From contig JACKLX010000008.1 of NCBI GenBank assembly GCA_024235695.1, positions 97,573 through 161,572 on the forward strand: a DNA stretch of 64,000 nucleotides, given 5' to 3'. Position 1 is the stretch's first letter; every line of letters starts with the position of its first letter. A program made the position numbers and the translations under genes. This stretch comes from Accumulibacter sp. (GTDB lineage Bacteria; Pseudomonadota; Gammaproteobacteria; Burkholderiales; Rhodocyclaceae). Shown here piece after piece: positions 40,901-47,346 of the stretch. The notes below the pieces were generated by a model. The model made no database searches, was not told where the DNA came from, and saw nothing but the letters and a program-made list of their open reading frames with translations.

Positions 40901-41935
40901 CGGGCACTGATGAAGGACATCTGTCGCAGTCCCGAGCGGTTCGAGCACAACATCAACGAGAACATTCGCTGTGGCGGCGAGCGGGTGTGGGTGGCGTGGA
41001 CCAACCGGGCGATCGTCGACGCCAGTGGCAAGGTCGTCGAGGTGTTCAGCGTCGGCTCGGACATCACCGAGCGCAAGCACGCCGAAGTCGAACTCCAGCG
41101 GTATCGGGAACAGCTCGAGGAGCTGGTGGCCGAGCGCACCGCCGAATTGCGGCAGGCGATGGCGCAGTTGCTGCAGGCCGAGAAACTGGCCGCGCTGGGC
41201 AACCTGGTGGCCGGCGTGGCGCACGAGTTGAACACGCCGCTGGGCAACGCGCGGGTCGTCGCCAGCCTCTTGAGCGAGCAGTTTCGCGAGTTCTCCGACG
41301 CCGTCGAATCCGGCAGCCTGCGCCGTTCGCAGGTCGACACCCTGCTCGGCCGCGGCCGCGAAGCGGTCGACCTGCTGGAGCGCAATACCGCGCGTGCCGC
41401 CGAACTGATCGGCCACTTCAAGCAGGTGGCGGTGGACCAGAGCAGCGCCCGGCGGCGGTCGTTCGACCTGCGCCAGACCGTCGAGGAGATGCTGGTGACG
41501 CTGCGGCCGAGCTTCAAGTCTACCCGACACCGGATCGAACTGGCGATTGCCGCCGGCCTGGAGCTCGACAGCTACCCCGGGCCGCTGGAACAGGTCATCG
41601 CCAACCTGGTCGGCAACTCGCTGGTGCACGGTTTTGCCGGCATCGACGAAGGTCGCATCGAGATCGAGGCGCACGCGCTTGACGACGACAGGGTGGTCCT
41701 GCGCTACAGCGACAACGGCGTCGGCATTGCCGAAGCGACGCTGAACCGCATCTTCGAACCCTTCTTCACGACGCGGCTGGGGCAGGGTGGCAGCGGCCTC
41801 GGCCTGTACATCGTCTACAACCTGGTCAACGCGGTTCTCGGCGGGACGATCGAGGTCGAGAGCGCGCCGTCGGCTGGCACCACGTTCACGCTGACCCTGC
41901 CGCGCAGCGCGCCGGACCGCAGTAGCGCCGGCTGA
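37928..41935 (+). CDS. Multi-PAS/GAF transmembrane sensor histidine kinase
   Basis: Product is 1,335 residues from a TTG start, 54 bases after the threonine dehydratase stop. Order of domains: membrane segment (about 20-48), a periplasmic Cache-like sensor (about 50-285), a second membrane segment (about 290-315), HAMP, two PAS/PAC units (about 375-615), GAF (about 630-790), two more PAS/PAC units (about 800-1055), a short coiled coil (REQLEELVAERTAELRQ), HisKA and HATPase. The phosphorylatable histidine is His1099 in GVAHELNTP. N-box (NLVGNSLVHGF) and G-boxes (GGSGLGLYIVYN) are intact. There is no receiver domain and no response regulator nearby, so its partner is elsewhere. The ligands are unknown. 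Confidence 0.88.
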   Translation: MTTETRSPQASTGEPSSARPLWFWLAVRFVLAGVLPLLLVAALVLWVRLPQALADLENRHQELARAVSGQVEVHLLGAGRELAAIAEHLRQRSDQPPSFWFTVLDAHVGAGDVFAAIYIVDLRDSVYAVGLPEGRRSRRSELLTIDLSRAAFVAEARAGNQRLWSEVFLSAVSARLAVSLAIPVGDEVLLGEVSIDRLSEFLKRWPGEAGMTTMILDRRGQVIADSQVTSAAHELNLSHLPIVSDGLHGRYTTRAFAWEGKQFLGTLVRVPQLDWMVLVAQPRGDVLKPFLATLWALAAGLLVAVLLATSTTLIMARAFARRLGLYTAQARALADGDYDQRWPASTIREFDGLADDLDRMSLAIRQREGELASSEARFRSVISNAPVVIFQFDEHGVFSLSEGKGLAGAGLEPGAAVGQSIFELYRDYPEICGPARRAIAGEALHFTVRVRGTVFETYFNPFRDGDGAVQVMGVALDVSERVRAEEQLRQANMVVENSPAMLFRWRAVAGWPAVFASDNVSQLGYSAEELLDGSIQFAALIHRDDLARVSAEVQAYSENREDHFQQEYRIVARDGSIRWVDDRTAVERDAAGEVTHYLGIVIDITARKQAEQALHLANRQLRMISECNQALIRASEESELLTTVCGIVVEVGGYRMAWVGYREDEQSTRVRPVAHAGHQAGYLDRLNSPRADAGRDRCANDIAVRTGSAFLMQNIAKDARSSSWRADAAERDYAALCALPLRDGERIVGALSIYSSAADAFDTDEVALLGELADDLGFGITVLRTRAERTLADQALRESEARYRLLFDSNPHPMWVYDRETLAFLNVNDAAVNKYGYSRDEFLTMTVMDIRVSDDTPIPIEDIVDMDEVGQIDGAVDYGGVWQHRMKDQTIIDVEIISHAVSYQGRQAELVLADDITARRRSEQALLESELKYRELVENANSIILRWNPEGQVTFINEFGLQFFGYAEEQLLGRHVVGTIVPPFESSGQDLRALMKDICRSPERFEHNINENIRCGGERVWVAWTNRAIVDASGKVVEVFSVGSDITERKHAEVELQRYREQLEELVAERTAELRQAMAQLLQAEKLAALGNLVAGVAHELNTPLGNARVVASLLSEQFREFSDAVESGSLRRSQVDTLLGRGREAVDLLERNTARAAELIGHFKQVAVDQSSARRRSFDLRQTVEEMLVTLRPSFKSTRHRIELAIAAGLELDSYPGPLEQVIANLVGNSLVHGFAGIDEGRIEIEAHALDDDRVVLRYSDNGVGIAEATLNRIFEPFFTTRLGQGGSGLGLYIVYNLVNAVLGGTIEVESAPSAGTTFTLTLPRSAPDRSSAG

Positions 41936-41962
41936 GTCGCAGAGCGCCCGCCGCGGCAGGAA

Positions 41963-41979
41963 CTGACAATTTTCGTCAG
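41963..41979. promoter_or_regulatory. Candidate activator dyad CTGAC-N7-GTCAG
   Basis: Perfect 5-base inverted arms around a 7-base AT-rich centre lie 74 bases upstream of the -24 element of the pilin promoter. This is the distance expected for a PilR-type enhancer site. It does not match the TGTCGG element of the PEP-CTERM genes. No regulator is proven. Confidence 0.4.
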
Positions 41980-42052
41980 GCAGGTGCCGCTAATCGACTC
42001 TTTCGGCCGTTGCGGCGTGCGAAAAGTCACGTATTTGCGTCGTTTCATTGCC

Positions 42053-42068
42053 TGGCACGGAAATTGAT
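42053..42068 (+). promoter_or_regulatory. Sigma-54 -24/-12 promoter of the pilin operon
   Basis: TGGCACG-GAAA-TTGAT has a perfect -24 element and a near-consensus -12 element with exact spacing. Predicted transcription start is near 42079, about 40 bases before the pilin ATG. RpoN-dependent pilin transcription through PilS/PilR is established in Pseudomonas and others. Confidence 0.8.
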
Positions 42069-42119
42069 AGCAGCTATATCAACGGATTGTCCGTTAACTC
42101 ACTGGAAGGAGTTATCACC

Positions 42120-42302
42120 ATGAAGAAGCTGCAAAAAGGCTTTACCCTGATCGAACTGATGATCGTCGTCGCGATCATCGGTATCCTGGCCGCCATCGCC
42201 ATCCCGCAGTTCTCCGAGTACACCAAGAAGGGCGAAGACAAGTCGGCGCAGTCGGATGCGCGCAACCTGCTGACCGCCGCCATCGCCAATTCGAACAAGT
42301 AA
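42120..42302 (+). CDS. Very short type IV prepilin (PilA-N-like)
   Basis: Product is only 60 residues, against about 140-160 for usual major pilins. It has a six-residue basic leader and the prepilin peptidase site KG/FTLIE, giving a mature chain of 53 residues with Glu5, then the conserved hydrophobic helix ([19 protein letters not shown]) and a short polar tail with no globular domain and no cysteines. This closely matches the short pilins of Geobacter and, as I recall, the unusually short PilA of Azoarcus pilAB. GGAAGGAG provides the ribosome-binding site. A second gene follows after 25 bases, and the two precede a strong terminator. It probably forms the pilus core together with its partner. 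Confidence 0.88.
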   Translation: MKKLQKGFTLIELMIVVAIIGILAAIAIPQFSEYTKKGEDKSAQSDARNLLTAAIANSNK

Positions 42303-42327
42303 CGTCATTTCTTAACGGAGACTTCAC

Positions 42328-42693
42328 ATGAAAAACCTGATCTTGGGCTCGGTCTTTGTTGCCGCAGCGGTCACTTCCCTTTCAGCAAGCGCGGCCGGCG
42401 AGCAGACGTTCTGCAACGGCACTGCCGCGGGTGACGCGACGGTCGCGGCCACTGCCGCCGACACCGATTTCGTCAAGGTGGCGTTTACGCCGAAATGCTC
42501 GGCAAATGTTTTCCTGGTCGGCAACGACCGTTCGGCGCTGGTCTACACGGTGGGTTCGTCGTCGGTCAAGGGCAAGTCGAAGTTCGGCGGCTCCAGCGTC
42601 GGTGGCTCGGTCGGCAGCCAGGGCAACTGCGCAGCGACCCCGTGCGCCTTGACCGATGCGCAGGCCGCTTCGAACGCTTCGCCGTCTTCCTGA
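42328..42693 (+). CDS. Small secreted partner of the short pilin (PilA-C/PilB-like candidate)
   Basis: Product is 121 residues. A Sec signal peptide (about residues 1-22, ending SLSASA) is followed by a mature domain of about 99 residues with four cysteines (in TFCNGT, TPKCSAN and QGNCAATPC), which could form two disulfides, and a Gly/Ser-rich region (KGKSKFGGSSVGGSVGS). The C-terminus is Ala/Ser-rich. It has no prepilin cleavage site. Position directly after the short pilin, and size, recall the separate globular partner encoded after short pilins in Geobacter and in Azoarcus pilAB; the sequence relationship was not tested. The likely role is as pilus surface subunit or chaperone. Confidence 0.7.
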   Translation: MKNLILGSVFVAAAVTSLSASAAGEQTFCNGTAAGDATVAATAADTDFVKVAFTPKCSANVFLVGNDRSALVYTVGSSSVKGKSKFGGSSVGGSVGSQGNCAATPCALTDAQAASNASPSS

Positions 42694-42713
42694 CGCTACG
42701 CTTTCTGGTATAA

Positions 42714-42748
42714 GGAGGGGCGCACCCCAGGGTGCGCTCCCTTTTTTT
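42714..42748 (+). terminator. Rho-independent terminator after the pilin operon
   Basis: A GC-rich hairpin (GCGCACCC paired with GGGTGCGC, with a C-A loop and flanking G/C pairs) is followed by seven consecutive T residues at 42742-42748. It limits the abundant pilin transcript and separates it from the ABC-transporter genes, whose first start lies 14 bases beyond. Confidence 0.9.
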
Positions 42749-42761
42749 GTGGCTGACGATC

Positions 42762-43565
42762 ATGCGCGAGTTTGCCCTCTCTGGTCTGCGTTCCGGTCTG
42801 CGCGGCAAGAGTTTCCAGGCCGTTTTCATCCTCGGCGTACTGATGATCGGCATCGCCTATCTGTCCGGCTTTTTCTCGCCGCGGCAGCCGCAGACGGTCG
42901 CGCTCGACGTCGGTTTTTCCGGCATCCGCTTTTCGCTGGTCTTGCTGAATCTCTTCTGGGTTCAGGAACTGGTGGCGCGCGAGATCGACCGGCGGGTAAT
43001 CCTCTTCTCGCTGGCCTATCCGGTATCGCGCGGCGCTTTCCTGGCCGGGCGTTTCGCTGCCATCCTCCTTCTCTCGATGCTGGCGGCGGTGGTGCTGGGC
43101 CTGCTTCTGCTGTTGGCGGTGGTGCTGGTTGGCGGCGGCTACAGCCAGGAGTTTACGCTGGCGCTCGGTGTGCCATTCTGGAGCGCCGTCGCCGGCTTCA
43201 CGATCGATGCCGCCGTCGTGGCGGCATTCGCCCTGTGCATCGCCGCCCTGTCGACGGTATCGGTGCTGCCGCTCGCTCTCGGGGCCGCCTTCGCCGTGGC
43301 CGGCAAGGCGCTCGGAGCGACGATCGCCTATCTTTCGCAAGGCGCTGATGGCGACCAGGAACTGGTCGCCAGCTTCAACCCGGCGATCGAGGTGGTGAAG
43401 TGGCTGGTGCCCGACCTGTCGCGTCTCGACTGGCGAGAGTGGGCCATGTATCAACTGGCGCCGGCAGCGGCTGAGGTGCTCTGGGCGGTGGTGATGGCGG
43501 TGGCCTATATGGTCCTGCTGCTGGTCGGCGCGAGCCTGCTGTTCGCCAGGCGCGAGTTTTCCTGA
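42762..43565 (+). CDS. ABC transporter permease (ABC-2 type), pilus-locus associated
   Basis: Product is 267 residues from the ATG at 42762. An upstream GTG at 42732 would begin inside the terminator and is rejected. About six hydrophobic segments are present, with the polar ends ALSGLRSGLRGKSFQ and LLFARREFS and an internal ELVAREIDRRVILFSLAYPVSRGAFLAGRF segment typical of ABC-2 permeases. Its stop overlaps the next ATG. With the following two genes it forms a transporter trio like the pilG-pilH-pilI set of Myxococcus, which is required for pilus formation there. That link is inferred from gene order only. Confidence 0.8.
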   Translation: MREFALSGLRSGLRGKSFQAVFILGVLMIGIAYLSGFFSPRQPQTVALDVGFSGIRFSLVLLNLFWVQELVAREIDRRVILFSLAYPVSRGAFLAGRFAAILLLSMLAAVVLGLLLLLAVVLVGGGYSQEFTLALGVPFWSAVAGFTIDAAVVAAFALCIAALSTVSVLPLALGAAFAVAGKALGATIAYLSQGADGDQELVASFNPAIEVVKWLVPDLSRLDWREWAMYQLAPAAAEVLWAVVMAVAYMVLLLVGASLLFARREFS

Positions 43566-44407
43566 TGGCCGGCCGGCAGAGTGCGCTACCGCTGGTTTTG
43601 CTTGGCGTTCTTTCGGCCGTGGTCTATGGCCTTGCCGCACAGCGCTTGTCTGCGCAGCCGCGAGAAACCGCGAAGCCCGAGTTGCTGATCGCCCTGCCGC
43701 GTTTTGCGCAGGTGCTGATGGCCGGCGGCGATCGCTACCTGGCGGCCAATCTGGCGGGGTTTCGGGTACTGGTCGCCGACACCGGCCGGATGGGCGCCGA
43801 CGACTATGCCGTGCAGGCCAAGCTGCAGCGAGACATCGCCTGGTTCAATCCGGCGCACGAGGACAACTATTACATCGCGGCGGCGATCCTTCCCTGGAAC
43901 GGCGAAGTCGATGCGGCACAATACATCCTGCGCAAGGCGTCGGACGCGCGCATTTTCGACTGGTATCCCCTGTTCCACTACGGTTTCATCTTCTATCATT
44001 TCCGCCAGGATCCGGCGACCGGCGCGCAGTGGCTGCTCAAGGGGATTCCGCGGGTCAGGGACCAGCAGGACCAGTGGGCCCTGCAGAATGCCGCCGCCTT
44101 GTGGATCGAGAAGGGGTACCAGACGGCCAGCGCCGCCGGGCTGGTCGACGCGATGGCGGCGAATTCTCCGCCGGGCGCTTTCCGCAACTACCTGAAGATG
44201 AGGGCGGCGCGCCTGCAGGACCTCGCGACCCTGCAGGACGCCGTGCAGCGTTTTCGCGAGCGCTTCGGCAAGGATGTCGAGAAGCTCGACGACCTGGTCA
44301 GCAGCGGCTTGATCGCCGAGATCCCGGCAGACCCTCTGGGATTCGGCTACCGCCTCGATGCGGGCGGCTCGCCGACCTTCAACCCGACGCGTTCACCAAA
44401 GAAATGA
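43565..44407 (+). CDS. Membrane-anchored accessory protein of the ABC trio
   Basis: Product is 280 residues. One N-terminal membrane segment (LPLVLLGVLSAVVYGLA, about residues 8-24) anchors a soluble, largely helical domain with TPR-like helical pairs (PAHEDNYYIAAAILPWNGEVDAAQYIL, then WALQNAAALWIEKGYQTASAAGLVDAM). The last part, RFRERFGKDVEKLDDLVSSGLIAEIPADPLGFGYRLD, resembles the carboxyl ends of pilus-associated proteins. The ATG overlaps the permease stop, and its TGA overlaps the next ATG, so the three genes are translated together. It is the counterpart in position of PilG; function unproven. Confidence 0.72.
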   Translation: MAGRQSALPLVLLGVLSAVVYGLAAQRLSAQPRETAKPELLIALPRFAQVLMAGGDRYLAANLAGFRVLVADTGRMGADDYAVQAKLQRDIAWFNPAHEDNYYIAAAILPWNGEVDAAQYILRKASDARIFDWYPLFHYGFIFYHFRQDPATGAQWLLKGIPRVRDQQDQWALQNAAALWIEKGYQTASAAGLVDAMAANSPPGAFRNYLKMRAARLQDLATLQDAVQRFRERFGKDVEKLDDLVSSGLIAEIPADPLGFGYRLDAGGSPTFNPTRSPKK

Positions 44408-45300
44408 TGTTGCCCGCGATCGCCATCGAAGGTCTCGAGAAACGCTACCGCAAGGCATGGCGGTCGCGGCCGGTGGTCGCCCTCGACGGCGTTTCTCTCA
44501 CCGTCGAGACCGGCGAGGCCTTCGGTTTCATCGGCGCAAACGGCGCCGGCAAGACGACGACGATCAAGGTTCTGATGGGCCTGATCCAGGCGACCAGGGG
44601 AGCGGCGAGCCTGTTCGGTACGTCGGTGGCCCTGCCGGAGGCTCGCCTGGGCCTCGGCTACGTTCCCGAGAACCCCTATCTCTACGATTATCTGACGCCG
44701 CTCGAAGTGCTGTTGATGAGCTTGCGTCTGCATCGCGTCAAGGTCGATGCGCCGGCAACGCACTGCCTGGCCTGGCTGGAGAGGCTTGGCCTGGCGCACG
44801 CGGCGACCAAGACGATTCGCTCTTTCTCCAAGGGAATGACGCAGCGGGTGGCGATCGCCCAGGCGCTGTGCATCAAGCCGCGCCTGCTGATTCTCGACGA
44901 GCCGCTGTCGGGCCTCGACCCGATCGGTCGGCGCGATGTCGTCGATATCCTTTCCGAATACAAGCGCGGCGGCGGGACACTGTTTCTCACCTCGCACGTT
45001 CTGCACGACGTCGAGCGGCTCGCCGACCGTTTCGGCCTGATCCACGAAGGTGTGCTGCGCGCCGTTCGATCGCCGGCCGAACTGACCGGCGATCAGGAGA
45101 TGGTGCTGGTGCGCTCGCTGGGAGAGACCCCGGTCGCCGGCATGCGCGAGGATTTCTCGGGACGCTGGATCGGCGAAGTGCCGCGTGCCAAGCTCTGGGC
45201 GTGCCTCGACGCCCTGCACCGGGCCGGACACGTCCTGCTCGAGGTTCGTCCGAGCCTGTCACTGGAAGTGGCGTTCATGCGCGCCGTCGGCCAGCAGTAG
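44404..45300 (+). CDS. ABC transporter ATP-binding protein
   Basis: Product is 298 residues from the first of two adjacent ATGs (44404), which overlaps the upstream TGA. Walker A is GANGAGKT at residues 44-51, the signature is FSKGMTQRVA, Walker B is LLILDEPLSGLDP, and the H-loop is LTSHVLHDVERLADR. A C-terminal extension of about 80 residues is typical of ABC-2 exporters. It powers the permease encoded two genes upstream. Gene order matches pilus-linked ABC systems (PilH position). Confidence 0.9.
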   Translation: MMLPAIAIEGLEKRYRKAWRSRPVVALDGVSLTVETGEAFGFIGANGAGKTTTIKVLMGLIQATRGAASLFGTSVALPEARLGLGYVPENPYLYDYLTPLEVLLMSLRLHRVKVDAPATHCLAWLERLGLAHAATKTIRSFSKGMTQRVAIAQALCIKPRLLILDEPLSGLDPIGRRDVVDILSEYKRGGGTLFLTSHVLHDVERLADRFGLIHEGVLRAVRSPAELTGDQEMVLVRSLGETPVAGMREDFSGRWIGEVPRAKLWACLDALHRAGHVLLEVRPSLSLEVAFMRAVGQQ

Positions 45301-45390
45301 GGGCGGCGGGCTCCCCGTTTGGCGACAGCGCGCGCTGGCTGATCGTGTGCCGATGGCAGAATCGGGTCATTTGAGAAAGCTGTCGACGGA

Positions 45391-47334
45391 ATGAAGACTA
45401 CACGGAAAAAACGGCCCGCGGAGGCGCCCCGGCGCACGCCGCTCGATTCCGCATCCCTGGCGCTGATGCGTCTGGTGGATGCCTCGCGTCATGTCGATGC
45501 CGAAGCGGCGGCGCGGCGGATTCTCGCTGGTCGGCCGAAACATCCGCTGGCGCTGAAAGCGCTCGGCTTCGCGCTGATCGGACAAGGTCGCTACGACGAT
45601 GCGCTGCCGATTCTTCGTTATTCCCTCGAGCGCGCGCCAAACGATCCGGAACTGCATAACAACCTGGGAATCGTCCTTTCGGCGCTGATGCGCTGGGACG
45701 ATGCGCTGCAGTGCTTCAAGCGCTCGCTCGAGATCAAGCCGGACGATCCCGAGGTGTTGAACAACCACGGCGCCGCGCTGGCGAGGATGTTCCGCTTCGA
45801 CGAGGCTGTTCCACTCTTCGTCAAGGCGATCGAGTGCCATCCCGGCGACTATCTCGCGGCCATCGAGCAACTCGGTGGCGCCTTGCTCTACTCCAAGCAG
45901 AACGATGGCGCCTGGACCTGCTTCAACGAGCTGTGGAAGAACGATCCGACCAACGCGACGATCCTGTCGCAACTCATCTGCGTCAACCTCAGGAGGTGCG
46001 ACTGGCTTGATCTGGGCCCGCGGCTGCGTACCCTCAGGGCACTGTCGGCCGACGATCGATCGCTGGCCGACAATCCATTGGTCGCCCTGTCGTTTCCTGG
46101 TGTGACGTCGGCAGAGCAGGGGCGGATCGCCGCGAGTTTCGCACGCCGGAATATCCCGACGAGCGTGCTTGCCGCAGCCGACGTCGTCTGGCCGCCGCGC
46201 GAGAAAGCTGCAGGGCAAGGCACCCGCCTGCGAATTGCCTACCTGTCAGCCGATTTTCGCGACCACGCCGTCGGCAGGATCATGCCGCAGGTCATCGAGC
46301 TGCACGATCGCTCGCGCGTCGAGGTCTTCGGTTATTCGATGGCGATCGACGATCACAGCGCCGTTCGGCAACGCCTGGCCGGTGCTTTCGACCAGTTCGT
46401 CGATCTCTTGCCCTGCAGTGTGCGCGAGACCGCGCAGCGCATTCGGGCCGACCGGATCGATATCCTGATCGACCTGCACGGCTGGACGGCCGGCGGACGG
46501 CCCGAGGCGCTCGCCTTGCGCTGCGCGCCGGTGCAGGTGAACTGGCTCGGTTACGCCGGCACGCTTGGCCACCCGAAACTCGCCGACTATCTTCTCGGTG
46601 ACGCGGTCGTCACGCCGCTGCACGAGCAGGCTCACTACACCGAGGCGCTGGCGCATCTGCCGCACTGCTACCTGCCGGCGGATACCGCCATCGACCTGCG
46701 GCCGCCGCCGTCGCGTGCCGACGCCGGGCTGCCGACCGAGGGTTTCGTCTTCTGCTCGTTCAACAACAGCTACAAGTTCAACCCGGCGGTCTTCGACCTC
46801 TGGTGCCGGCTGCTGCGCGAGTTGCCGGACAGCTGCCTGTGGTTGAGTCAGCCGGGAGGTTCGGCGGAGGAGCGTTTGCGGCAAGAGGCGCAGGCGCGCG
46901 CTGTCGACCCGGCGAGGATCGTCTTCGCGCCGCGCGTCGCGTCGCGCCTCGATCACCTGTCGCGCCTGCAACTCGCCGACCTGGCGCTCGACCCGTTTCC
47001 CTACAACTCGCATTCATCGGCGATCGACGTCCTGTGGGCCGGCGTGCCGATGGTCGCGCTGCTCGGCGAGACCTTCCCGGGCCGCGTTGGCGCCAGCGTG
47101 TTGCGCGCTGCTCGGCTTGACGAGTTGATCGCCGGCTCACCGGACGATTACTGCCGGATCGCGCTGGCGCTGGCGCGCGATCGGCAACGCCTGCAGGCGC
47201 TACGTGCGACGCTGGCCGACGACAAGCGGGCGTGCCCGCTGTTCGACATGCCACGCTTCGTTGGCGCGCTGGAGGACGTCTACTTCCGGATGTGGGAGCA
47301 GCACCTTCAGGGTGTTCGGGCAGCCCTGGTCTGA
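45391..47334 (+). CDS. TPR-containing O-GlcNAc-transferase-like glycosyltransferase (GT41)
   Basis: Product is 647 residues. The N-terminal third (about 15-200) has five or so TPR repeats (LKALGFALIGQGRYDDALPILR, LHNNLGIVLSALMRWDDALQC). The rest is a GT41/SPINDLY-type catalytic region: LRIAYLSADFRDHAVGRI, ILIDLHGWTAGGRPEALALR, VQVNWLGYAGTLG, FCSFNNSYKFNP, and the sugar-nucleotide site LDPFPYNSHSSAIDVLWAGVPMV. Such enzymes add a sugar from a UDP-donor to Ser/Thr of proteins in the cytoplasm. It is 90 bases after the ABC ATPase, in the same direction, downstream of the pilin and partner, so these are plausible acceptors. It converges on the polysaccharide locus, 12 bases apart. Confidence 0.9.
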   Translation: MKTTRKKRPAEAPRRTPLDSASLALMRLVDASRHVDAEAAARRILAGRPKHPLALKALGFALIGQGRYDDALPILRYSLERAPNDPELHNNLGIVLSALMRWDDALQCFKRSLEIKPDDPEVLNNHGAALARMFRFDEAVPLFVKAIECHPGDYLAAIEQLGGALLYSKQNDGAWTCFNELWKNDPTNATILSQLICVNLRRCDWLDLGPRLRTLRALSADDRSLADNPLVALSFPGVTSAEQGRIAASFARRNIPTSVLAAADVVWPPREKAAGQGTRLRIAYLSADFRDHAVGRIMPQVIELHDRSRVEVFGYSMAIDDHSAVRQRLAGAFDQFVDLLPCSVRETAQRIRADRIDILIDLHGWTAGGRPEALALRCAPVQVNWLGYAGTLGHPKLADYLLGDAVVTPLHEQAHYTEALAHLPHCYLPADTAIDLRPPPSRADAGLPTEGFVFCSFNNSYKFNPAVFDLWCRLLRELPDSCLWLSQPGGSAEERLRQEAQARAVDPARIVFAPRVASRLDHLSRLQLADLALDPFPYNSHSSAIDVLWAGVPMVALLGETFPGRVGASVLRAARLDELIAGSPDDYCRIALALARDRQRLQALRATLADDKRACPLFDMPRFVGALEDVYFRMWEQHLQGVRAALV

Positions 47335-47346
47335 TCGCCGGCGGGG

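Noticed and set aside
42120-42302. Claim that the short pilin forms conductive nanowires
   Set aside because: Only three aromatic residues in 53 (F1, F24, Y27); later aromatics of the Geobacter pilin are missing, so conduction is not supported by sequence.
42732-42761. GTG start for the ABC permease at 42732
   Set aside because: This codon lies within the hairpin of the pilin terminator; the ATG at 42762 gives a normal permease N-terminus.
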